From the NCBI RefSeq assembly GCF_000150275.1, contig NW_002060948.1, forward strand, positions 3,300,512 to 3,364,511: DNA of 64,000 nt, read 5' to 3'. The notes under the pieces were generated by a model. The model was not told the origin of the DNA. It saw only the letters and a list, made by a program, of their open reading frames with translations, and did not search any database. The position numbers and the translations under genes are program-made. Of this stretch, positions 46,032 through 58,925 are shown one piece after another. This DNA is from Trichoplax adhaerens (Eukaryota; Placozoa; Uniplacotomia; Trichoplacea; Trichoplacidae). Each line of letters begins with the position of its first letter. The first letter of the stretch is position 1.

Positions 46032-49007
46032 TATACCAGTACTACTTGCCTTATAGTAGAAAAATGTCGTAGCAGGTATAGCATGTCAATTCATAAAATT
46101 TAATTAATTTAAAATTGTTACTCGTTTGTAGAGATACGTATAGTACTATAATCATAATTATCATTAATTATTAAGCAATCACTGATTCCGTGCTGAAAGC
46201 TGCAATTGTAATTATTCTGTGTCGTAAACTGACTGCAGTACTGTATCCAGTAATACGAATATACAGTATATGACATATATATACAATATATACTGTATTG
46301 TTGCTTTTTAAGATCGTAAGCTAATAGTAATCTAAAATTAAGTATTAGAAAGTGGAGTATGAGTAAAACACGCAGTCCTATGCTACCGGGGAAATGGCTA
46401 CCATCCATGAATGGTAGTAATTACTCTCTCCAAACTAGGTATAACCATGGACTTGTTGCTCTTACCAGGTAAAGATCTGTAAGTTTATCGCATGCGCGTA
46501 GATTGCAAAACGCATAAACTGCAGTACTGAGTCAAGAATACTTCGATAAGCTTAGATTACTTGCTTCATCATTATTATTACACCATGCATTAAATACCGA
46601 ACCTACTTACCTTCTTTATTAATCTCCCAGCCTGCTTACAAAATGCCAGTAATGTCAGCATAGGCTCAGATAGTTTCGTTGCTTATGTGCAAAAGCTGGC
46701 AAGGGTTCCTATTTATTTTTGAAATGGTCAATTTTACGTACAGTACGGTACAGTACCGTAAATTAAAGAGACCTGCAGATTTCCATACTGTACAGTACAG
46801 TACAGTACAGTACGGAGTATTGTAGTACTTCACTATTTAATACTGTAGTGTAGTGTACTGTACAGTACAGTACTGTACTGTACAGTACTATACTGTGCAA
46901 CTTGTGCAAGGACTACAGTACTAAAAAGAAAGAGACTCAAGAGAAGAGAAAGACGACGGTCCGACTTGCCGTCCACTCCGAAAGTGAAAGGCAACAACAC
47001 TTTTTTAGCGTGGAAAATGCGAAACCAATTCTACTATTGTAAGGACGAATAGAGGTGGCCAGATAATCTCTAAATGGCGATCACATGATAGTAGTGTTAC
47101 TATGCGTTGAAATTTTAACACTAAAATACAATAACATAATACAAAACTCTATGGTTGGAGTGCACAATATATAGAATCAGTAAGGTGGAGAATGGAAGGC
47201 TACTGACGTCATTTTTAAGGTACTTCCTTACCATATCCAGTTTCCATAGATACGGTATCCTTTGTCTGATTTCAACCCTTGTTTACCCGCATTTTATTCA
47301 TTGCAAAGCCACGATGCAACAAAAATATCACTTTTATCTTTGTATCCACTAGAACAGCGACTGTATTACCTTCCAACAAACAATGCATTAATTCCTTATT
47401 ATTGCCGCGATAATTCTATCATATCAATGTCATGATTTAGCACTTGATATATTCGGTATACAATCCAAAAAGCCTCCGAAAGTAGCACTGTCAGTTCATA
47501 GGATCATCTACAAGGGCACGCTTGAGCTAGGATATGAATACTAACTTTGGAATATCTAAAATGGTGTATAGCTTAAAGGGGCCTTATCTGAAAATATAAT
47601 AAACTGATAAGGAAATAGCTATAATAAATACGACTAAAACAACACAACATAAACTGTAGCCCTGATAGATCCTGAACTACAATACAGTACGTCAAATCCG
47701 CAACATAATTGATTGAATACTCCAAAACTTTTAAATCATGCTTTGTATTGATAGAATTTATTGACACAATTCGATATGCCCGACAAACTCTAGTATTGTT
47801 GACGAGTAAAAATTCTTACTAAATAAGATCATGGCTAACGCAAGATGTGTTTGTTATTTCATTCCTAAGATGAGAATACAGTAGTCTTTCTTCTGGCGCA
47901 AAATATAATCCTAAATCTTAGTTATAGTATGTCGCGAATGTAACTATATCATAATCGCAAGCTACCTCCTATGTAATATAAATCACTTATATTAAAGTTA
48001 TATTCACTGTTTCAATATAGCGTGGTTTCGGTCATTACAATAAGGCATATCGGTATTAAAACAATTTTTATTGAGGAAAAAGACATAGCATAGGTAATTC
48101 GAAAACTATTTTTAAATAATTTATGCGTACGAGTCAATTAAATGTTGGAGATAACAGTTATCTCGAATGAAATTTACAAGAAAGTTTTAAATTATAATTT
48201 TTACAGATTATTTCAATACAAATTTTAATTTGAAAAATAGGATCATTACTTAGAAGCACCTTAAAACGATTCTATTAAGGCAATTGCTATTATGAGTTAG
48301 TACTTCAGGCTGTAAATTTTATTCTAGGTAACTGCAGCGTGCATACTATATACAGTCAATTTTTAATGATCAACATTTAACGTACTGTAATAATCTTTCA
48401 TACAAAAAAGGTACATATAAACTCGTAAGTTACAAAAAATTTAGATTCATCACTTATAAATTTTAGAGATTTTATAATTTATAAGTTTCAACAGTCCTGA
48501 CAAACTCAGTTTATATGATTGTAATTAAATATCTGTATCCATATCGAAAACAGTAATTAAAAGAAGCATCTCACAGATAATTACTGACCAAAGCATAAAA
48601 GTACTTCAAGCATTAATTTCAGGAGACAATTCAATCATCTCAAATTTAGTTGGTAAAGTATCGAAATCTGACCATATCACATAGTAAATAATCTCGAAGA
48701 GTGTACAGTTAAGCTTTTGTGCGAATCCTGTAATTTACTTAATTATCAAAAATATTGGAATATGTCTGGTCCTCAGTGAATATCTTATTCTATAAATAGT
48801 TCTAATGCCTATCATGTGTACTCCAGAGGCAAATAAACGTATAAGATTTAAAGAATTTACATTATCAGTTCGACATTAATTTACCTTGACCCGACCTTAT
48901 ACCTTACAACTTAGTTGAATACATATATTTGAGAAGTATATGGATAAGTATCTGAAATACATTTCACTGTTGCTAATATTTCTAGCACTATGGCAAACCT
49001 TTTAAAA
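46032..49007. other. Spacer upstream of PUS3, with GTAC cluster; no gene seen
   Basis: Open frames here (for example 46118-46408 and 47155-47352) have no protein-like wording or conserved splice context. A dense GTAC-type repeat cluster occupies 46735-46915. The left end presumably carries the PUS3 promoter. The right end lies downstream of the intronless gene at 49008 and should hold its 3' UTR. Confidence 0.6.
46735..46915. repeat. Dense GTAC-palindrome cluster upstream of PUS3
   Basis: There are two runs of alternating ACAGTACAGTAC and TGTACTGTAC words, at 46736-46760 and 46785-46900. It lies about 700-880 bp upstream of the PUS3 start codon. It is the densest such cluster in the window. 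Confidence 0.85.
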
Positions 49008-49889
49008 TTAAAATTCTGCCGATAACGCAGTGGTAAAAGCCCTAGGCCTAGGTTTGATCGGAGGAAAATCTGTATTTTTAGCCTTACCTACCTTCGTAGG
49101 ATTTTCATCATTAGCTGTGAATATACTTGTAGGATCAGATACAGTAGTCGCTCTTAAACGTCTTCTATTGTCGGAGCAGCTTTGTGTTCTCGATCGTAAA
49201 TGATAGTTTTTACTCAATAGTATCGATTGATCGTCAGTTTTTTCTTTATTTAATTCTTTTAGCTTTAATTGGAATAACTCATCGGTTGAAATTGCCTTAC
49301 TTGGTGATTTTGGCGTGTTTTTACTTGCCGGAATAGTTAGATACCGTGTATCGGCTCTCTTCTTTAACAGTGCAGATCGTGCCTTCAAAGCTTTACTTGA
49401 TCCATCTGTATTAGATCGGCAGCGTAAATCTACTGAATTAATTTTAGGTAGAGTTTGCGCTAATCTATATCCACTTTTGCCTAGTTGATCTGGATCAGTA
49501 AAGGTACGAACTCTCTCTAAATCAGAAAGGCTGTCTTCAAAGTTGTCCTGCGTAGCTTGCTCAGCGTGGTATTTTTCTTTCAGATGATCGGTGCGTTTCT
49601 TTAATAAAGTTAACGAATCTGAGTGGCTGATAACTCTTTTACTAGGTGACGACTTAACATCCTTAACAAATAACATACGGTCATAAAATAACGCTTCCGT
49701 TGTCGATTGCATTTTATTATAAAGCCACCGGATATCCATCTTGTCATTATATATCTTGCTTAAGTTTTTATCATTGACGCGCCTCATCTCCCGTAATTTT
49801 CCTTCTAAGAGTCTATCTTCTTTCATGTTGCTAACACAAGCACGATCGAATTTGTGGCCCGATAGCAGAACGTTTGAAGATTTTGCCAT
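49008..49889 (-). CDS. Intronless hypothetical basic protein, 293 aa
   Basis: I do not recognise this gene. It is one uninterrupted frame of 294 codons in a genome where neighbours are split into short exons, and a frame this long is unlikely by chance in such AT-rich DNA. The protein is Lys/Arg/Ser-rich with no signal peptide or membrane segment. It has a charged N-terminal half (KLREMRRVNDKNLSKIYNDK), a possible helical LLKKRTDHLKEKYHAEQ stretch and several Ser-Pro or Thr-Pro sites (KSSPSKR, NTPKSPSK). It ends with a Pro/Arg motif, PPIKPRPRAF. A disordered, phosphorylated cytoskeletal or nuclear protein would fit, but that is a guess. Lack of introns could mean a retrocopy or a lineage-specific gene. 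The stop is TAA at 49008. Confidence 0.65.
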   Translation of the reverse strand: MAKSSNVLLSGHKFDRACVSNMKEDRLLEGKLREMRRVNDKNLSKIYNDKMDIRWLYNKMQSTTEALFYDRMLFVKDVKSSPSKRVISHSDSLTLLKKRTDHLKEKYHAEQATQDNFEDSLSDLERVRTFTDPDQLGKSGYRLAQTLPKINSVDLRCRSNTDGSSKALKARSALLKKRADTRYLTIPASKNTPKSPSKAISTDELFQLKLKELNKEKTDDQSILLSKNYHLRSRTQSCSDNRRRLRATTVSDPTSIFTANDENPTKVGKAKNTDFPPIKPRPRAFTTALSAEF

Positions 49890-52800
49890 TTTTCAATTCA
49901 CTATTATGTAACTTAATTGTCGTTAATATTAATCACTGCAGGTAACTAGAAAGTTGTAAAATCAATTTAAATCGTGCATCAAGGACAATAGCTAGGCATT
50001 GCACTAATTAAGCATCTGCAAGATATCATTGAAAGATTATTTTAAACATTTATCGGCAGCTTAGGATACGCTATCGAATTTATTTTCGATCTTCGTTAGT
50101 CCATCATATCAAACTACTACAAACCTCAAAACGCAAGACAAAAATTATTATACTACGCGTAACTAGTGCCTATTTATAAAAGTCGAGCATGATACTACGA
50201 TACGGTTCAAAGCCTTATTATAATCGGAAATTATTTCATATTAATCACAACTATTATTATGTAAATTGAGAGTACGGATTTGAATTTATAACAATGCCCA
50301 TTAGCTATAATGACTATGCAATTAACAACTCCACGGTGAACAACAACAGAAGGGTTTTTTACAAATACGCTTAATTAACTCAGAATGATATTTATCTCTA
50401 AAAAATTAACTGACATTTGACTTTGACGCCATCCTATTCCTATGCCTATTACATTAGTCAAAGGCAAGTTTGTTTGCGCGGTATTGTAGTAGCTAATAAA
50501 TGACCACAAGCTTCATCACAACAATATTACCGAAAATCCTACATGGTGTGATCGGACGACGTCAGCTATTAAGCAATTGCTTTTGTACTTCAATATTTTA
50601 TGTCCAATGATTAGAAGTGTTAAAATAAACTAGAAGTTTGCTGCTATGTAAGCTACTGCTTTCTATTCTATAGCTTTAGATCCAAATGTACAGTACATAA
50701 GTAATTAAATAAATTTATCCAATAGGTCCAATGGAAATCGTTAATATCATGTACATAAAAGTGATAATCATAACTAGTCATAATTTTGCAGTTCACTTCA
50801 GTTGCATATTAGCAGGCTTATGAAATTAAACGGAAATTGGTCCCGAGAGCTGATGATAATTTTTATAGATAGCAGATACTAGAGTTTGTACTCTAAACTT
50901 TACACTAGCAGAATTACTTTTTAGAGACGTTATCAGACTCTGACATTGAAATATCTTAGAAAATACGACACCAGAATGGCGATATTTTATTCCCCCAAAG
51001 TCTCTTCATTAGCTGGCTTTTAATGAACTAGCCCTGCTTCATTCAATTATACGCATATTTCTTTCGTTCCCATACTTTATTATATGAATAAAGTAGTTAA
51101 CCAGGATATTATTTATCAAAATGAACTTCATGGTATACCATAGAAAATTACAGATCTTAGCGCACCGTAGTATCTAAAATATTAAAACCTGCATGCAGAT
51201 TAATTAAAATTGCTGACGAAAGAAAATACAAACTCTTCAGTTACAGGGCTTACAGTAATTTTAATTTATTTATTTTCGTTTCACTAGAATCGTAAGTCAG
51301 ATTGTTACGTAACTTGTAGTGTTGTAACAGTTATATTTGATTTTTTGGAACTTTGAATTAGTCACGCGGAAACTGTTTTCAGTAACAATAGTATTTCTAC
51401 TTACGTATATTCTATCATATTTTGTCAATTTATACTGAAAATATAGCTGTACGTTAATTGGATAACATAGACGTAATTCCTTTTAAGGTCTACTCCATGC
51501 AGAAAAGATTAAATCTTTTGAACTGTAAACTGTGATACTTCATGACGTAAACTTACTTTATACAATACATAATTAAATCTGGAGAAGTACAACATTTATA
51601 CGCTAGAAAAGTTTCATTAAAAGTCTACGCTTTTAACCATAAACATACAGTTGATTGCAGGTCACTAGAAAACGTTAAAGTTCAGATAATAACATAATCG
51701 CTTGGATGATGCAAAGGTTCATTAATCATAGGAATTTAATCAAATTTCAACCTTATGCTTTGATTTCTATCTGTGGAAATATAAGAGGCAGATTTCGCTC
51801 CTAGAATAGTTACAATTTATGATTTTAAAAATATTTTAAAAGAATCTTATTAAGACTTTTTAATTCTGAATAGGTGTCGATTACTTATTGTAACGCTATC
51901 CATAGAGTGTAGTTTACGTAAAAATAATAGGTTATATTCACTGCCTACGAATGTAGTAATAAAATACAGATTGCTGTTCGATAAAATGAATGTAATAATA
52001 TGCCTATGATACACCGATGATCATGTTGCATTTAATTTTACAATTTGCGATTTTATATAGTATATCATTACGTGAGCGTACCCTTTGCAGTATTTGTCAT
52101 CTACATAAACAGTTACATAAATGTTTTGATCTTACGCAAGGTTGTCACTAAGATAAACTTAAGCTCTAATTTTAATTAAACTGTATTCATGCTCTTGTTA
52201 TTTATTTATAACACTAAATATCAATAGTAGATTATACTACGAGGTATTGCATCATGAATTAGCTATAGCTAAGATGTGCATAGGCGCATTAGCTCACCCA
52301 TGTATTGCAACTGTCGGCTCTTTCTTTATTTCGTTTTGATTGCTCAGAATCACGTCATAAGTTTACTTTATACTTTAGGCTGTAAAATAGGATATAGATA
52401 AGATCTATCTTATAGCATAAAGTTAATTTAGCCTTATGTACACATGTTGACTATATCAAAGCAGACCGATGGACTTCATTTCCATAAATCGGCCTTTGAT
52501 ATACAAGAATGTTCCGATAGTCATCTAAGGCTGAAAGCGCATAAAGATAACTTTCTTGATGCGACTGTATAATTTTGTTAACATTTGGCTATTAATAAAC
52601 TGGTCCTAATATTATAAGTAAATTAGAGAGTAATCAGCAGCGACTATTAAACAACTTATGACTGTAGTTATTTATACACTAGTAAGCAAACAGCTAACAT
52701 TTGTAGATTATCTATCGTTTTGGTTCTATTTTTTGGTAATGTACGAGTGTTTAAAGTACTGCATAGACAACATGGTAGGTTTGATGTAGTAAGCTAAAAA

Positions 52801-54375
52801 AATTTCTTTGAAGCACTCTGAAATATTTTTAATTCTTTATACTTTTAAACTCACGTAGTATTTACCGAATTGAATTCATGTAGCTTGTTATTTCAACATG
52901 AACTAAGTAAATTTAGATAATGCTTATTTGTATTAAAAGCAGCAAAATCAATAACATACGCCCGAATATCTATGAGCGTATTTTGCCATTTATAGTAGGT
53001 AGTCGATTTTCGATACATGTACAGTACAGTGCAGTATACGGTACAGTGCATATTTGACAATGAAGGAGAAATAGCTAAATAAAGCCATATGTAACTTGTC
53101 AATGTCGATACTGTCAGAATGAGAGGGTTTAAAAATTAATTTTGAAGCCGATTTGCTTGATCCTAATCTACATCCATGTTTTATACTTAACGAAATCAGC
53201 TTAAGTACAAAAATAATATAAATAAATATAAATATGTCGTAATGAAATAAGGAGAAAATTTCTATAATAATACTATTCATGTCTTATTTCGAGTGGGGTA
53301 AAAAAGTATTGTCTCCTAGACCTGGGACCTTCGTTTTAGCCATGATTGGGATAACTGGGTTAAGATTAAAGAAGCAATAGCAGACCGATCATTGTGAGGC
53401 TGACAACTAAATAGTTTATATTTGAAGTTTTAAAGACAAATAGAGCATATTAAAAATTAAGACGTTGGTTTACTTTACTGATGTTATACTTATGATAAAA
53501 TCGGGGTATCATAGTGCAGCAGCGTTTAGCTAGCTGTATAAGATATATATTTATTAATTTTATGTATGTACTATCATGCTTCAATTATTTTGCAATCTTA
53601 GATTAGAGATTATCTCTTCATTTAAAATTTTATTCATTTAAGACAATATTATACCGCGAAATCTCAATCTCAATATAACTAACAAGAGGGTTACCTACAT
53701 CTCTAGAATGATCTCGTTACGATAAGGAAATCCAATAAAATTGCCGAATTTATTGTCTGTTTTTCATAGCTGAATAGCCAACTTATACTAAATTTATTTA
53801 GAAATCAATAAAGCAATATTTTACTGAAGTCATACAGTAGTCTGTTCGATACGTATGTATATGTTATATATTAACTCGAACTTAAATTTTTAAGCCTTGG
53901 CTTGCATTAACAGAAAATTATCAACATTATTTGTGGTTAAATGAATGTAACGAAAAGGAGTTTTATTCGAGTTTCCAGTAAATACCCGCAAATATGGGTT
54001 CTATTAAAATTTATCCAGTATTTAACAGTAATTATTAGGATATGATTACAATTGCATGTTGCGCAGGTTTACAAATGAAAAAGTAGGTTAAACTACAAAC
54101 CGATGGATATGTATCTTCTGTGACCTGAAACTATAACTTTTGGATTATAACGTTTTCTTTTAAGATCTCTTACTTCTAGTTGGTCATAGTGTTGGCTATG
54201 TTTGCTGTTTATCATGATATCTTTATTTTATTGATAATTAAGCAGTCTTCTAGATAAGAAATCCCAAGATAGTGCGTAATCTTGTTGATAGAAAGTCATG
54301 GAGATACCATATACAAGCTGATTCTTGAATTAAAGATGTCTCTTTTCTCAATTATGGCGACTTTTTCCTTCTTGT
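49890..54375. other. 4.5-kb AT-rich interval without recognisable gene
   Basis: No frame of convincing length or wording was found on either strand. Two candidates, 52893-53102 and 52990-53280 (-), are hydrophobic and cross a small GTAC patch at 53018-53050, so I reject them. The left end should carry the promoter of the 49008-49889 gene. Small exons or an RNA gene could be hidden here. Confidence 0.5.
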
Positions 54376-55828
54376 TTATGCCAAAATTCGATATTGGTAC
54401 ATTTGACAAGTATCTATAGCCATCATCATGCTTACAGTCATGCATAGTGCTACATGTGTCCAGCCGACAAAGAATGTCCAACCAAAATACAAATTTGCCG
54501 TTTGGCGCTCGTAAATAACATATAGAACGAGTGCAGTGATGGAAGCTATAGCTATAATATAAAAAAAAATTTGAAAGTAATTGGTCACTGAGGAGATAAA
54601 ATTAAATCAATCATTGATTTATCAATTTATCTTTTTATCTTGTATCTTAGTAGCCAAACTGATCATAAGAAATAGCGGTGTTAGAAACTAAAATAATCAA
54701 AGGCGTATACAATATTCACATTTTATTAAGAAATTTTTTGGACTCAGTTATTACAACGTAATGTGCAGCAATTTTTGTTTTAAAATGTATAAGATTATCT
54801 CTGTTAAAAACTTGAAAATTTTTCTGTAACTGGATTGGATCAACCGGTCGATCTATTCGCTATACTGGGTAATAGAGTAGTAATACAGTAAGTTATCCCT
54901 TAATGTAGGAAAGCAAAAACACTTCCCTCTCTTGGAATAATTGATATAGTGGATTGTTCAATAAATTAATAAAAGTAGGTCGATTTACTCTGTAAGACAG
55001 AAATTATATTCTTGAGTAGCAAGAACTTTTTAATCGAACAGATTTTAAAATCAATTTCGGTAACGAAAAGTTTAATTAAGCAATCACGCGTTGTTCAATG
55101 CTCAAAACTTTCCTCATGTACTACTCTTACCATTAAAGAAAGAAATGGCGGAACTTATTTGTGCCCATCTCTTCTTTGCTGTCCATAGTGTAAGGAAGAT
55201 TGAAATGAAAGAGAGGAAAGATAGAACACTACCAGCAATCATGATTAATCTGATCGCTAGTAACCAGTCTAATTTATAAATGGGTAGATAGTATTAAAAA
55301 TTGTTTATAGAGAAATTTATATCGTGGTAAAATTATTACTATTTAATGCGGTATTCCTAATATATATTTCAAATCGGTAATTATGATATAATCTTTATGA
55401 AAGATTTAATTTGTAAAAATAACCATTATAATCAAAGCAAGCTAGTCTGTATTAAATTGGATCCAATTTAATTTTCACATGAAACAAATCGACTTACTTG
55501 GGATGACAAGGTAATTATAGCAATAGGTCTCGGCATTATATAAATCAGAGCAAACAATCCATAGCCCCGAGTAAGTACGAAGATTTGATGTAGCCAATTC
55601 TGTAATAGACCATACTGGAGCGGTTATTGCTACCGCGCAACAAGCCATAGAAATAAAACTCACTATCATAGAAATTATTTCTATGATTTTGGGAAAACAC
55701 AAGCATGTCGGTACAGATCTATTTCCATCGTCAGAACTTATTGTAGATCTTAAGTTACTAGTCGATGCTGTTGGAATTGTAGAAGATTGAATAGACGGCG
55801 AAAATCCACCAGATTTAAATGCTTTCAT
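54376..55828 (-). CDS. Claudin/PMP22-like four-pass membrane protein
   Basis: Three exons (55498-55828, 55131-55268 and 54376-54551) join with consistent phases to give 214 residues, the usual claudin-family length. The cytoplasmic N-terminus is Ser/Thr-rich. Membrane segments are IIEIISMIVSFISMACCAVA, WLLAIRLIMIAGSVLSFLSF, one around AIASITALVLYVIY, and one around FFVGWTHVALCMTVSMMM. The first extracellular loop carries the family signature W...GLW..C...C (APVW, then YSGLWIVC, then TYCYN). Such proteins act in cell-cell junctions or as channel or adhesion modulators. The loop signature is shared by claudins, PMP22/EMP and calcium-channel gamma subunits, so the exact subfamily is open. A possible donor inside the last segment is not used, because reading through completes the fourth span and reaches TAA at 54376-54378. 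Confidence 0.75.
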
Positions 55829-56274
55829 AGCTATTTAATTATTCCTGTTTAGCTTATCGCTACAAGAATTTGTCTCGTATAAAAAGTGGATTAAATCATA
55901 TCCGTACAAATGTCGACAATTCCTAAAGGGTATTTTAATGAAATTTTTTAGATTATAGTGAACAACGCCGCTATTTTATTTTTAGCAATTTTTTGAAAGT
56001 TGATTTTTGAAGCACGTTTACTGTAACAGCTTTCTGCCGTTTCATTGGATGTTGTGATAGAATAACTTCAATGTAATGTAAATAGACAATGCAATTCGCT
56101 CGTGATGGAAAACATCGATAAATTGAACGAAGAATATCGAGGAATTAAACTTATCTTTCTTTGCTATGAAGTAATACTACAATAGCAAGATACTCCTTGA
56201 GAGATAATACCTCTTTTTGAAATTTTTGTATCACCTCATCGGTAGAATAGAGGGATGTCAGTTACATTTAGAAA

Positions 56275-56458
56275 CCATATTAAGGTACAATGTAACTCTG
56301 ACGGTTACATTTTATCCATAGTTAGATAATCCTATTTAGTGTACAAAAGAAAGAATGATGTGATTCTCTTCCCATATTAAGGTACAGCATAACTCTGACG
56401 ATTATATGTTGTCCATAGTTCAATGATCCTATTTAAGGTACAAAAGAAAGAATGTTGC
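56275..56458. repeat. Two-copy direct repeat (about 86 bp, 97-bp spacing)
   Basis: Copies begin CCATATTAAGGTACA at about 56275 and 56372. They share TAACTCTGACG, TCCATAGTT, GATCCTATTTA-like and GTACAAAAGAAAGAATG blocks in order. The second copy has about a dozen substitutions. Confidence 0.85.
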
Positions 56459-58349
56459 GATGATGCTCATCTGTAGTTAATTTAATATCGCTACCTAAAA
56501 TAACAGTATTTAGGTACTGTAGAAATGTGACAGCTCTATACTTTATCTCAAATTACATTAATATTATTAATTAATGACTATACCCTCTTGTATTATGTAT
56601 CATATATTTAACGGTTGCACAATGTTATCATTATATTCAAATTGCTGTATTCTATTATCCTATGCAATTTATATGATCGCGTGGTGGCATCTTCCTGGCT
56701 TTTATGACCATGTCGTCGTTTTTATAGACATAACGGCAGTATCAGTCATTTTAAAAGATTAGATTATGTTATAATTATTACTGCTAACAACTTTACATTC
56801 TTTGCCTATGGTACTCAAGATAGCCATGTACTTACATCATTTTAAAGATAGGAGTATTATCCGCAATCTACAACAGGGCAATGTCTTGATATTCTGTATA
56901 TAAGAAATGCACTTTACGTATTGTAGGAGCTATCAATATTTATCCTGGCGATCACAGATTACAATACCTGTTCTACTGTATTATGGTAGACTTTTAAGTC
57001 AATTCGGGAAATCATGCCTACAACCCTAGAACTATTGGTCAATATAAAACTTGAGAGATTATAAACGCATCCAGAAAAATAACTATTCATTTTTTTACTC
57101 GAATATGTCAAGAGCAGACCTGAAGCAAGTGAAATATACAGTACCGTAATATTTTAGCGTCTGGAAATGGTATTTGGCTTTGTAGTGCTTCGCATTCCAT
57201 ATTCTATAATTCCTCCTTTGCTCAAAGTGAAAATAAAAGTAATTTTCGATATCGTACGCCGCTTGTTGTGATACCAGCAATAGCTGTAGTATACTCGTAA
57301 TACACATAATTGCACCAGATGAGCGTTAAAAAGTCCCAAATTGTCAGCGCTGTAATAATTCGTATGTCATCGATACAAGTACTAAGCTTTAAAAATACCA
57401 TTTTTATTTTTTAGACCGCTCTAATTTAGTTCATTGATATTAGTTCTTAATCTTGATTGACGAACCATATTCCTATGGATAATATTACATGCGAAACCTT
57501 GCGTTCAGCTACACGTTCCCTGATTGACTTTTCGATAATTATAATAAATAATGGATTTTGTTTGATTAGCAAATTGTGAGCAGAGCAGCATAATATGCAA
57601 CTGTACATGCATTACGTTAAGACTGACTACGTATACTCTATCCAAACATCTTTGTACATTACTGCATAAATCCGTTTTAAAGTGCTCATGTCGTTACCAG
57701 GAACTTTAATGGTAATTCCTTTCGATATAGATATTAGTACAGCTAACTGTACTACCTTGCAAGTGCATAAAAAAGACATGCAGGTATTACTGTAATGTTG
57801 CACCTCGCTAGGGACGACAGTACCTGTTGTATTTTGTTGCGAATAACATTAGTAGATTTTTAAGCTTCAAGAAACTTTTTAGTAATAAATTCATTTAGGA
57901 AAGTACAGCCTCTTTTTAAATTAATTATCGTAGCTGACTTTACTCATTGAGTTGCAAGGTTGGATTTTGTACAGTATCATGGACTTCTCGAAGAATCTTC
58001 TTGTGACACAGAGGAAAACGCTATTACTCTTCGTTAAGTTTCTTTGGATGGACATTATTTGGCCTAATTTGTGTCCAATGGTTGATTACCTTATTTTAGT
58101 ATGCAGACAGCCGATTTTGAATAGACTGATTTTTTCTAAATTAAGTAATATTCCATTGATTCCTTTGCCTGTTGCTAAGCTCTGCTTGGAAGCAGTAACT
58201 TTAGATCCTCAATGTTATTCAAATTAATGCGATTGATTTAGAAAACAGACAGGAAAATCCGCTGAGTAACTAACTATTTGTTGACATTTTCGGCCTCAGG
58301 TGGTATGAAAAGTCCGCCCATCCGAGGCGAGTATTTCGTCTAGGTATAC

Positions 58350-58925
58350 ACTATAGTGTACTGTACATTGCAGTATACGCACTGTACTGTACTGTGCTGT
58401 CCTGTACTGGGACATTTAGAAGAAAATTCTCTTTTTACAAGTCCGTCCAGTAGTCCAAGACTTTGTAGACTGGGACTGCTCAAGTACAAATACAGTATTC
58501 TACCTATTTTCCATCTTCCACTTCTCTCTCTCTCTCTCTAACTATAACCCCGGGGGGGGGCATAATACCGTATAGTAAGAGAGAGAGAGAGACAACTGTA
58601 GACGGTGGAAAAAGGGGAAACATTTTTAATTGAGTAACACTAGTCCCTGCTCTGAATGTGTTAATGTGCATCTTCAGAAAAATCGGACGGAAGGAAATCC
58701 ACCATCTCCACTTGCTAGTGTGTTCAACTTCCAATTCAACTTGACACAGGCTGACGTTACTGTTGAATGACCTACCAGGCCCGGTCCGGTCTGGCCGTCT
58801 AAAGGTGCATGTCAAGTAAACGTGAACTACAGCATACTCTACCTAGTATACAGTACAGTGTACACTCAGTGCAAAGGTAGTACAGTACAGTATATTATTG
58901 TATATTGCATCTAGAGAGTACAGTA
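58350..58925. repeat. GTAC patches flanking a CT/AG inverted repeat
   Basis: CTGTACTGTACTGTG-type words occur at 58355-58415 and ACAGTACAGTGTAC words at 58850-58885. Between them a CT dinucleotide run (58524-58538) faces an AG run (58577-58592). Around a G-tract, ACTATA/TATAGT extends the pairing to about 20 bp with a mismatch. Confidence 0.7.

Noticed and set aside
56574-57339. Short frames at 56574-56762 (+) and 57095-57339 (-)
   Set aside because: They are short, with random-looking composition and no exon partners.
58504-58815. 103-codon minus-strand frame with EREREREVE tail
   Set aside because: The tail is the translated AG dinucleotide run and the rest has no protein wording.
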